Below are positions 1 to 5,897 of a stretch of DNA of 7,657 bases, piece after piece (position 1 is the stretch's first letter; each line of letters begins with the position of its first letter). Source of the DNA: JADJLQ01 sp034439915 (GTDB taxonomy: Bacteria > Bacteroidota > Bacteroidia > Chitinophagales > Saprospiraceae); NCBI GenBank assembly GCA_034439915.1, contig JAWXBI010000294.1, positions 1-7,657 of the forward strand, read 5' to 3'. A model generated the notes under the pieces. The model searched no databases. It was not told the DNA's origin and was given only the letters and a program-made list of their open reading frames with translations. Position numbers and translations under genes: made by a program.

Positions 1-220
1 CAATTCTGTGTAGATCCGTGTCTCTGCGGCTACAATAAAGATTCATTTCTGTGTAAATCCGTGTCTCTGCGGCTATAGTATAGGTTTCAATTCTGTGTAA
101 ATCCGTGTCTCTGCGGCTATAGTAAAGATTCATTTCTGTGTAAATCCGTGTCTCTGCGGCTATAGTATAGGTTTCATTTCTGTGTAAATCCGTGTCTCTG
201 CGGCTACAGTACAGGATTTA
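1..220. repeat. Tandem array of five 43-44 bp units, with 87 bp dimer periodicity
   Basis: Units start at 4, 47, 91, 134 and 178 (lengths 43, 44, 43, 44 and about 43). Each opens with a near-invariant 29 bp core, TTCTGTGTAAATCCGTGTCT followed by CTGCGGCTA, then a 14-15 bp variable tail. Units 1 and 3 share the tail type ending AAAGATTCAT; units 2 and 4 share the type TAGTATAGGTTTCA. The true period is therefore an 87 bp dimer (4-90 against 91-177, about 83 of 87 identical by eye). Bases 1-3 (CAA) match the end of a unit-2-type tail, so the array probably continues to the left. Unit 5 overlaps the last codons and stop of the dioxygenase gene. I recall GTGTCTCTGCGGC-like motifs as dispersed intergenic repeats in several phyla. 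Function is unknown. Confidence 0.93.
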
Positions 221-1028
221 ACCGCGTATCCACTATCTCCCCTACCTCTGCGCCTGGGCACCAGGTCTCCCAATCCGCCATCTGATTCTCATTCTCCGGT
301 GTTTTTAACCTCATATTTTTATCCATGTAAATTACCGTCATCACGCTCCTCATTTTATCCGTGTGGTTGGCGCCGGCACGGTGAAACAACCATCCCAGGT
401 GATAACTCACTTCACCGATATCAAAGGCCTCAATAATATGCGGATAGCCGTGTTCTTTCAAACTTGAATCCAGGATGGCCTGGCTTTCATCGCTGATTTT
501 TTTATTGCGGCCGGTGGGCAGGTGTTGGCTGCCGGCACTGAATTCAAGTGGCCCCATTTCGAGTGGAGTTGCCTGAAGTGGTATCCAGACCGTGACTGTA
601 TGGTCGGTGGCCAATGGCCAATAATATTGGTCGGCGTGCCAGGGTGTATGCCCACCTCCCGGCTCTTTATACAATGCCTGATCGTGATAAAGCCTCACAC
701 CCTCTGTCCTCAATAAAGCAGCTGCAATCCCGGCCAGTTTTTTACTGAAAACAATTTTTTTAACCGGTTCAGATTGGGTCCATATATTCATGATCTGCAG
801 GAAAGCTTTGCCATAAGTATCCCTTTCCTCCATAGCCAGGTGTTGGGTGTTGAGCCGGCGGACTTCCGAAGAGATGATCTCATTTAAATAGCGGATGGTC
901 GGTTCAGTTAAAACGTGTTTAAGTTTGATGAACCCGTTGGTTTCAAAAAACTGCAATTGTTGTTCAGTGACCGGATAATCAGAAGAGAGATCTTCTGCAA
1001 TGGTAAGCGTTGATATTGATGTTTCCAT
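204..1028 (-). CDS. Phytanoyl-CoA dioxygenase (PhyH) family Fe(II)/2-oxoglutarate-dependent oxygenase
   Basis: A 274-residue cytoplasmic protein of the PhyH family, which hydroxylates small-molecule substrates using Fe(II), O2 and 2-oxoglutarate. The iron-binding facial triad is visible: His131 and Asp133 in PWHADQYYWPL, and His216 in LGWLFHRAGANH. Arg227 lies 11 residues after the distal His, where the family's 2-oxoglutarate-binding Arg is expected. The double-stranded beta-helix core spans roughly residues 110-235; the N-terminal part (ITEQQ-like helix, FFETNGFIKL at 27-36) is typical of the family. The length is normal and the ending LNPVL resembles natural PhyH C-termini, so the gene seems intact although its stop codon lies in repeat unit 5. 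It starts 3 bp after the stop of the Gfo/Idh/MocA gene and is probably co-transcribed and translationally coupled; no Shine-Dalgarno is visible. The substrate is unknown: the family covers many metabolites besides phytanoyl-CoA. The family call is firm, the pathway is not. Confidence 0.93.
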   Translation of the reverse strand: METSISTLTIAEDLSSDYPVTEQQLQFFETNGFIKLKHVLTEPTIRYLNEIISSEVRRLNTQHLAMEERDTYGKAFLQIMNIWTQSEPVKKIVFSKKLAGIAAALLRTEGVRLYHDQALYKEPGGGHTPWHADQYYWPLATDHTVTVWIPLQATPLEMGPLEFSAGSQHLPTGRNKKISDESQAILDSSLKEHGYPHIIEAFDIGEVSYHLGWLFHRAGANHTDKMRSVMTVIYMDKNMRLKTPENENQMADWETWCPGAEVGEIVDTRLNPVL

Positions 1029-1031
1029 AAA

Positions 1032-2351
1032 TTAAGACATAGGATCTATACCCGCATAACGTTCCCAGTGTTTGCGGGTCAATAATGAATTGGCTTCGTC
1101 GTCGTTTTTGAATTTTTCTTTTTTAGGATTCCATTTTAACGGGCGTCCGAGTTGGTAAGCAATGTTGCCAACATTACAAACGGATGCCGTTCGGTGTCCG
1201 GTCTCCACATCACAAATGGGTTTGATGCGGGACCGCATGGAATGAATAAAATCGAGATAATGGTTTACCGGAGCCGGTAGTTTTATATCAGTACTTTTTA
1301 AAGAGATATTTTTGAGGTTTTCGGGTACTTCGAATTCCGAACGGCTGATATCCATTTGACCTTCTTTTCCTATAAATCGTACCGTATTATTTTTTCCAAA
1401 ATTGGTGTGTTTCATCGTTATCCCATTTTTGTATGTGAAAACCAATCCCCTGATCTCCTTATTTGTTTTGGTTTGTGCTGTTGGGTCTATGAGGTCTGGC
1501 CCGGTATGATCCATACCGAGGCCCCATTGGGCAATATCAAACATATGGGCACCCCAATCGGTCATGCCCCCTCCTCCAAAAGGTTTATAATCCCTCCATT
1601 TGGCCCAAAACGTATCTTCCAGACGGGGTGATAAAAAATGATGATAGCCTTGAGGGTCATTGGGACCCAACCACAATGGCCAATTGATGAATTCGGGTGT
1701 AGGTTCAACCTCGTAATCAATGGATAGAGGTGGATTACCTACATTGACCAATACTTCTTTGATTTCGCCCAGGTAGCCATTCCTGACCAACTCACAGGCT
1801 TTTCTGAAATTGGGCCAGGAGCGTTGCATGCTTCCGGTTTGGAAAATTCGATTGTACTTTCTGACGGCATCCACCATAGCCCTCCCTTCTTTAACCGTCA
1901 GGGATAGGGGTTTTTCACCATAAATATCTTTACCGGCACGGGCAGCCTGAATGGCCATAGCTGCATGCCAGTGGTCCGGGGTGATGATGGCTACGGCATC
2001 GATATCTTTACGGGCCAATAATTCCAGATAATTTTCATAGGTAGCAACTTCATTATGAGGTTGCTCTTTAACGGTTTCGGCATAATATTGTTTATGCCAG
2101 TCGACAAAGCGGTTTACTTTAAGTTTGTTTGGGTCAGCAACGGCCAGAAGCCTGGTTTGTTTGGTTTCCAGAAATCGTTTGAATATTCCTTCAGATTGTT
2201 TTCCGGTGCCGATAATTCCAATTTGAATCACATCACTAGGAGCCAGAAAACCCCGGCCCAGGACATGACGAGGTACAATAAATACGGAGGATATAGCGGC
2301 AGCTTGTTTAAGAAACCTCCTCCGGTCGGCAGTTTTATTCATCTCGTTCAT
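1032..2351 (-). CDS. Gfo/Idh/MocA family NAD(P)-dependent oxidoreductase with Tat signal
   Basis: A 439-residue dehydrogenase of the type acting on sugars, polyols or related compounds. The N-terminus carries a Tat export signal: DRRRFLKQ at 9-16 followed by a hydrophobic stretch AAAISSVFIV (17-26), so the enzyme probably folds with its cofactor before export to the periplasm. The Rossmann fold follows with IGIIGTGKQ (44-52; glycines 45, 48 and 50), then TPDHWHAAMA (124-133) and the family EKP motif at 146-148, whose Lys is usually catalytic. In the C-terminal substrate domain, GGGGMTDWGAHMFD (259-272) gives Asp265 and His269, the usual active-site pair. The start ATG is chosen because it places the twin arginines near residue 10. 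It is the first gene of an apparent two-gene operon with the dioxygenase and is divergent from the beta-propeller gene. Exported family members with this architecture are common in Bacteroidota and Planctomycetes. The substrate cannot be inferred. Confidence 0.94.
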   Translation of the reverse strand: MNEMNKTADRRRFLKQAAAISSVFIVPRHVLGRGFLAPSDVIQIGIIGTGKQSEGIFKRFLETKQTRLLAVADPNKLKVNRFVDWHKQYYAETVKEQPHNEVATYENYLELLARKDIDAVAIITPDHWHAAMAIQAARAGKDIYGEKPLSLTVKEGRAMVDAVRKYNRIFQTGSMQRSWPNFRKACELVRNGYLGEIKEVLVNVGNPPLSIDYEVEPTPEFINWPLWLGPNDPQGYHHFLSPRLEDTFWAKWRDYKPFGGGGMTDWGAHMFDIAQWGLGMDHTGPDLIDPTAQTKTNKEIRGLVFTYKNGITMKHTNFGKNNTVRFIGKEGQMDISRSEFEVPENLKNISLKSTDIKLPAPVNHYLDFIHSMRSRIKPICDVETGHRTASVCNVGNIAYQLGRPLKWNPKKEKFKNDDEANSLLTRKHWERYAGIDPMS

Positions 2352-2412
2352 CGAATTTGGATATAATATTAATAAAAAGGATAGAGATTAAGCTAGTACT
2401 GCGGTCTTTGCT

Positions 2413-2420
2413 TAAATTTG
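2413..2420 (+). promoter_or_regulatory. Possible -7 box (TAAATTTG) for the beta-propeller gene
   Basis: TAAATTTG matches the Bacteroidota -7 consensus TAnnTTTG. No TTG-like -33 element is seen at the expected distance. The box lies only 5 bp before ATG 2426, so transcription from it would begin at or next to the start codon. In AT-rich DNA this may be a chance match. Confidence 0.22.
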
Positions 2421-2425
2421 AAATT

Positions 2426-3553
2426 ATGATAGTCAACTTCATTATTCTGCAACTTTTAATTCGCGGTTTTATTTCTGCGCCTGCTGAATTAACTACAAAC
2501 CCCATAACGACTCCCTTTGCCAGTGCGCAGCGTTATCTATATGTAGCTTTACCGGGTATCCGCAATTACCTCGAATACGGAGGACATGGCCTGCTCGTCT
2601 TTGATATAGATAAGGGACACAAATTGGTCAAACATATCCCGACCCAGGGATTGGCCCCGGACGGCAAACCATCCAATGTCAAAGGAATCGCCGTCAGCCT
2701 GGCTACCCAATGCGTTTATATCAGTACGGTTCACAATCTCCAGTGTATTCATCTGCAAACCGAGAAACTGGTTTGGGAAAAAAAATTTGAAAAAGGATGT
2801 GACCGGTTATCGGTTTCACCGGATGGCAAAGAAATTTATGTCCCGAGTTTTGAAAAGGAAGATTGGTACGTGATCGATGCAACTACCGGCGTAATCAAAC
2901 ATACCATCAGCCCTGGGAGCGGGGCTCATAATACCATTTATGGGCTCAACGGGAAAGAAGTTTATTTAGAAGGTTTACGCTCACCAAATCTTACGGTCGT
3001 AGATGCTAAGAATACCGCCAGGCAGCGGGTAGTTGGCCCTTTCAGTAATAATATCCGGCCGTTTACCGTCAATGGTAAACAATCGCTGGTCTATGTCAAT
3101 ATCAATGATTTTTTAGGATTTGAGATCGGTGACCTGGCAACCGGTGCAAAACTCCATTCGATTAAAGTGGAGGGGTATGAAAAGGGCCCGGTGAAAAGGC
3201 ACGGCTGCCCCAGTCACGGGATTGCGTTGACCCCCGATGAAAAAGAATTGTGGCTGGCAGATGCCCACAATCAAAGACTGCATATTTATGACAATACCGT
3301 CATGCCCCCGGTATTGAAACAATCCATAACCCTACGGGATCAACCGGGTTGGATCACATTTAGTAAGGAGGGAGATTATGCCTACCCTTCCACAGGGGAA
3401 GTCATTGATACCCGGACAAAAAAAATATTGCTGACCTTACAAAATCAACACGGCATTCCGGTGCAAAGTGAAAAAATGATTGAAATTGATTTTCGGGCGA
3501 AACAAGCAGTCGATGCCGGGGATCAATTTGGAATTGGTAGGATGGTGCAATAG
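2426..3553 (+). CDS. YncE/YVTN-like beta-propeller protein, probably exported
   Basis: A 375-residue protein from ATG 2426. The frame is open further upstream to a TTG at 2357, which would give 398 residues. ATG is preferred because TTG 2357 leaves only 5 bp to the divergent gene and adds a tail without family features. From ATG the product begins MIVNFIILQLLIRGFISAPA, an imperfect signal-peptide-like segment with an Arg inside the hydrophobic core. The rest is a run of beta-propeller blades: LLVFDIDKGHKLV (56-68), DRLSVSPDGKEIYVPSF (126-142), YVIDATTGVIKHT (148-160), SHGIALTPDEKELWLADAHN (263-282) and a closing EIDF...AGDQFGIGRM. The SPDGKEIYV and TPDEKELWLAD signatures are typical of YVTN/YncE repeats. 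Such proteins usually act as periplasmic binding or scaffold proteins; no catalytic motif is seen. Its 3' end faces the Dabb gene 30 bp away, with no obvious terminator between them. The family is fairly sure; the exact start and role are uncertain. Confidence 0.85.
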   Translation: MIVNFIILQLLIRGFISAPAELTTNPITTPFASAQRYLYVALPGIRNYLEYGGHGLLVFDIDKGHKLVKHIPTQGLAPDGKPSNVKGIAVSLATQCVYISTVHNLQCIHLQTEKLVWEKKFEKGCDRLSVSPDGKEIYVPSFEKEDWYVIDATTGVIKHTISPGSGAHNTIYGLNGKEVYLEGLRSPNLTVVDAKNTARQRVVGPFSNNIRPFTVNGKQSLVYVNINDFLGFEIGDLATGAKLHSIKVEGYEKGPVKRHGCPSHGIALTPDEKELWLADAHNQRLHIYDNTVMPPVLKQSITLRDQPGWITFSKEGDYAYPSTGEVIDTRTKKILLTLQNQHGIPVQSEKMIEIDFRAKQAVDAGDQFGIGRMVQ

Positions 3554-3583
3554 CTTATGGGTGCTGATTAGACTGGACCGAGG

Positions 3584-4000
3584 TTATACATCTATCGTGT
3601 CGTATACAACCACTTTTGACCAGAGATGAGCACAGTCCTCTATAAATTTGAGATGGATGGGATCGGTCTGGTAACTGGCCTGATCTTTTCCATTTTTAAA
3701 TACTAACATCCAGGAAATGGAATAACTGCTGTCGATGACATCCCGGTTGGTATCGGCTGGCATACCAATATTAAATTGTTGAATGGTTTTGACCGCAGAC
3801 AATTTGCGCAAGCCTTCAATCAATTTGGCTTTGTCAGCGGCATTGCCCTTGTTTTTTAGCCCAAAATAGACATGATGTATAAACTTCTTTTTAAGCTCCC
3901 GTTGTTTATTGGCCACACTGGCGGGCTTGGTCATTACCGTTCCGGCCAACGATGCTTTGCCCAAATTGCCTATGAATTTTATTCTGCTTTCTTTTTTCAT
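3584..4000 (-). CDS. Dabb (stress-responsive A/B barrel) family protein with Tat-like leader
   Basis: A 138-residue protein. The core from about residue 39 (KFIHHVYFGLKN) to the end fits the Dabb ferredoxin-like fold: HHVYF at 42-46, the helix KAKLIEGLRKLSAV (57-70), the central F-x-x-G-x-P-A segment (76-82), YSISWMLVF (93-101), then YQTDPIHLKFIEDC (110-123) and KVVVYD (129-134). These dimeric barrels bind or act on small molecules; few have known substrates. Residues 1-30 precede the domain and resemble a twin-arginine leader that has lost one Arg: ESRIKFIGNLGKASLAGT where (S/T)RRxFLK is expected, with only a weak hydrophobic stretch. ATG 4000 is supported by a -7 box 17-24 bases upstream. 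An internal Met23 would give a leaderless cytoplasmic form. The gene is divergent from alkC across 47 bp and convergent with the beta-propeller gene. The family call is good, the function unknown. Confidence 0.88.
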   Translation of the reverse strand: MKKESRIKFIGNLGKASLAGTVMTKPASVANKQRELKKKFIHHVYFGLKNKGNAADKAKLIEGLRKLSAVKTIQQFNIGMPADTNRDVIDSSYSISWMLVFKNGKDQASYQTDPIHLKFIEDCAHLWSKVVVYDTIDV

Positions 4001-4016
4001 ATTTTTGGTTTGGCCG

Positions 4017-4024
4017 CAAATATA
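4017..4024 (-). promoter_or_regulatory. -7 promoter box TATATTTG for the Dabb gene
   Basis: On the minus strand TATATTTGC matches the Bacteroidota consensus TAnnTTTG. It lies 16 bp before the Dabb ATG, which predicts a very short 5' leader. No clear TTG -33 element is seen. The box occupies the middle of the 47 bp region shared with the divergent alkC gene, for which I see no equally good box. Confidence 0.45.
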
Positions 4025-4047
4025 TACATCCTGATTAAATAGATTAT

Positions 4048-5142
4048 ATGGAACCGCTTAAAGAAATGTTTAATAACGGTTATTTTCAAAAACTGGTCAA
4101 CGTCGTTTCATCGGTTTATCCATCTTTGAATAAAAAAACATTTTACCGGGAATTGACGGATGATTTGGAGATCAAATCCCTCAATGAACGGTTAAGACAT
4201 ACTTCGAAAGTTCTTCAAACTCATTTACCAGCCCGGTTTGAAGAAGCTTTAGTCATTTTGGATCAGGTGATCCCCCGGATGGAGAAAGGGTATACTGCCC
4301 TGGTTTTTCCTGATTTTGTCGGTTGTTTTGGTAAAGACAAAGAAGAAATTTCCCTGAAAGCATTAAAACGATACACCATTTATGGCTCATCTGAATTTGC
4401 CATCCGTGAGTTTTTGAAGCAGGACTTTGAAAAAACGTTATCGGTGATGAAGACCTGGTTGCGGGATCCCAATCCTCATGTCCGCCGGTTGGTTTCAGAA
4501 GGAAGCCGCCCCAGGTTGCCCTGGTCATTTAAACTGGATGCCGTCATTCGCAATCCCGGCTTCACTGCACCGGTATTAACTGCACTGAGTGCAGATCCGG
4601 AACTCTATGTAAAAAAATCTGTAGCCAATCACCTCAATGATATTTCCAAAGATCACCCGGACTACATGATGGACCTGGTAAAAAAATGGGACCGCAAAAA
4701 TGACGATACGACCTGGATTGTTAAACATGCAAGCAGGACCCTCATTAAAAAGGGGAATAAAACCGCCCTTCGGTTGTTTGACGTCCGGGATTCCATTCAA
4801 GTGAAACTGGATCACTTTAAACTGTCACCGAAATCAATCAGCCTGGGTCAAACCCTTCACGTTGAATTTTGCCTGAAATCCGAAAGTAAAAAAGCTCAAA
4901 AACTTATTATTGATTACCTCATTGAATACCGTACAAAAAGCGGAAGGCTTTCATCAAAAGTCTTTAAACTAAAGGAACTGGTACTATCTGGCGGCCAGGA
5001 GGTTTTTATCTCAAAGAATCAAAGGTTGGTTGACTTTGCCACCCGGAAACATTATCCGGGGAAACATAAATTATCCATACAGGTAAATGGAAAAATAAAG
5101 TACACCAGTGAATTTAAGTTATCCACACCAGAAAAGATTTAA
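4048..5142 (+). CDS. alkC: DNA alkylation repair glycosylase, AlkC type, with C-terminal Ig-like domain
   Basis: A 364-residue base-excision repair enzyme of the HEAT-like-repeat DNA glycosylase group. AlkC-type members remove positively charged lesions such as 3-methyladenine and 3-methylcytosine without base flipping. The start MEPLKEMFN is characteristic of AlkC. Helical repeats fill about residues 1-245, with recognisable blocks WLRDPNPHVRRLVSEGSRPR (137-156) continuing into LPW, and DPELYVKKSVANHLNDISKD (183-202) continuing into HPD. From about 250 the sequence becomes beta-rich (VKLDHFKLSPKSISLGQTLH, 252-271, then alternating strands to SEFKLS at 354-359). This fits the Ig-like domain known at the C-terminus of AlkC and separates it from the shorter AlkD. 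The gene looks intact. It is divergent from the Dabb gene and 223 bp upstream of mscL. No Ada-box or other alkylation-response site was recognised. Exact lesion specificity is inferred from the family. Confidence 0.92.
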   Translation: MEPLKEMFNNGYFQKLVNVVSSVYPSLNKKTFYRELTDDLEIKSLNERLRHTSKVLQTHLPARFEEALVILDQVIPRMEKGYTALVFPDFVGCFGKDKEEISLKALKRYTIYGSSEFAIREFLKQDFEKTLSVMKTWLRDPNPHVRRLVSEGSRPRLPWSFKLDAVIRNPGFTAPVLTALSADPELYVKKSVANHLNDISKDHPDYMMDLVKKWDRKNDDTTWIVKHASRTLIKKGNKTALRLFDVRDSIQVKLDHFKLSPKSISLGQTLHVEFCLKSESKKAQKLIIDYLIEYRTKSGRLSSKVFKLKELVLSGGQEVFISKNQRLVDFATRKHYPGKHKLSIQVNGKIKYTSEFKLSTPEKI

Positions 5143-5301
5143 TTAACCCCAGGTCCGGGTATGGATCCTGTCAGCAAAAATTTAACCTCTATGATAGTTG
5201 ACACATTCACGTCTGGATTAAATGATTAAGGTTAAAGGATCTGCATGGAAAAATTATTAGGGTACAGGAAGTTTGTAAACAGGGCTATAAAATTTAAAAT
5301 C

Positions 5302-5326
5302 ATTTTGCGGTCAAATGATGCAAAAT
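5302..5326. repeat. Short inverted repeat in the alkC-mscL gap
   Basis: ATTTTGC (5302-5308) and GCAAAAT (5320-5326) form perfect 7 bp arms around an 11 bp centre. AAAATCAT also occurs twice in direct orientation (5296-5303 and 5322-5329). It could be a regulator site or weak hairpin 40 bp before mscL, but in such AT-rich DNA it may be chance. The rest of the 5143-5365 gap shows no convincing gene or terminator. Confidence 0.25.
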
Positions 5327-5365
5327 CATGCCAGGATTTTTTAAATTTATTGTTTGTAAAACGTA

Positions 5366-5773
5366 ATGGCAATGTGGAAAGAGTTTAAAGATTTTATAAA
5401 CCGGGGCAGTGTTCTTGACCTGGCTATTGCTGTAATCATCGGTGCAGCATTTGGTAAAATTGTAGGTTCATTGGTGGAAGATATCCTGATGCCAGTCATC
5501 AGTTCCATTTTCAGTGTCAATATTGCTGACCTCAAATTTGTCCTAAAGCCCGCAGAATTGGGTGTAGATGGGAAAGAGATACACCCGGCCATTGTATTTG
5601 GTATTGGCAAATTTATTCAAACAATCATTGATTTTATATTGGTGGCCTTTCCTGTATTTCTGATTGTAAAAACGGTAAATAGCATGAAGCGGAAAGCCCC
5701 TGATTTACCTCCACCGGGACCCTCATCCACTGATGCACTTCTTATGGAAATCAGGGACTTATTAAAGAAGTAA
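5366..5773 (+). CDS. mscL: Large-conductance mechanosensitive channel MscL
   Basis: A 135-residue inner-membrane channel that opens under high membrane tension and releases solutes during hypo-osmotic shock. It aligns along nearly its whole length with E. coli MscL (136 residues): an N-terminal amphipathic helix WKEFKDFINRGS (4-15), the pore-lining TM1 with DLAIAVIIGAAFGKIVGSLV (18-37) followed by EDILMPVI, a periplasmic loop (about 46-74), TM2 FIQTIIDFILVAFPVFLIVK (83-102), a charged linker and Pro-rich stretch (107-119), and the C-terminal bundle helix DALLMEIRDLLKK (123-135). It assembles as a homopentamer. ATG 5366 is used; a second in-frame ATG at 5372 would remove only two residues. The gene is followed by a strong intrinsic terminator and separated from alkC by 223 bp, so it is probably a single-gene transcript. 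No promoter with both consensus boxes was found. Identification is secure. Confidence 0.98.
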   Translation: MAMWKEFKDFINRGSVLDLAIAVIIGAAFGKIVGSLVEDILMPVISSIFSVNIADLKFVLKPAELGVDGKEIHPAIVFGIGKFIQTIIDFILVAFPVFLIVKTVNSMKRKAPDLPPPGPSSTDALLMEIRDLLKK

Positions 5774-5788
5774 TTGTTTCGGCAACAT

Positions 5789-5804
5789 AAAAAGGCAACT
5801 TTTT
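5789..5804 (+). other. Small hairpin with GNRA-type GCAA loop after mscL
   Basis: AAAAAG (5789-5794) and CTTTTT (5799-5804) pair perfectly around GCAA, which is a stable GNRA tetraloop in RNA. The stem is only 6 bp and AU-rich. It lies 16 bases after the mscL stop and before the stronger terminator. It may be a minor 3' processing or stability element, or chance. Confidence 0.25.
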
Positions 5805-5813
5805 CCAAACCCT

Positions 5814-5844
5814 AAGCCATCCTTACCCGGTGGCTTTTGTTTTT
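5814..5844 (+). terminator. Rho-independent terminator of mscL
   Basis: AAGCCA (5814-5819) pairs with TGGCTT (5831-5836). CC/GG can extend the stem past a one-base bulge, closing a loop around TTACCC. The stem is followed by TTGTTTTT (5837-5844). It starts 41 bases after the mscL stop and separates mscL from comM. Confidence 0.72.
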
Positions 5845-5867
5845 AGCGGTATATCCTGTTCATCGAT

Positions 5868-5875
5868 TATCTTTG
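5868..5875 (+). promoter_or_regulatory. -7 promoter box TATCTTTG for comM
   Basis: TATCTTTG is an exact match to TAnnTTTG, in the TATCTTTG form common in Bacteroidota promoters. It lies between the mscL terminator and the comM ATG (22 bp downstream), giving a predicted leader of about 15-17 nt. A perfect TTG -33 element is missing; TTTTAG near 5841-5846 is a poor substitute at roughly the right distance. Confidence 0.5.
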
Positions 5876-5897
5876 TTCAACACACACCTATGAAGAC

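Noticed and set aside
1..220. The left array as a CRISPR array
   Set aside because: The gaps between 29 bp cores are only 14-15 bp, far shorter than CRISPR spacers; they repeat in two types rather than being unique, and no cas gene is nearby.
2055..2366. A 103-codon plus-strand frame opposite the oxidoreductase gene
   Set aside because: It lies wholly antisense to the strongly supported Rossmann domain and Tat signal region; the translation shows no domain and is a shadow of the real gene's codon use.
3554..3583. A bidirectional terminator between the convergent beta-propeller and Dabb genes
   Set aside because: The 30 bp gap shows no stem with flanking A/T tracts.
4253..4528. A 91-codon minus-strand frame inside alkC
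   Set aside because: It is antisense to conserved AlkC helices, with low-complexity Pro/Gly/Ser-rich translation and no family resemblance.
5245..5388. A 47-codon frame (MEKLLGYRKFVNRAIKFKII...) between alkC and mscL
   Set aside because: It overlaps the start of mscL by 23 bp, has a composition expected of AT-rich non-coding DNA, no ribosome-binding site and no recognisable motif.
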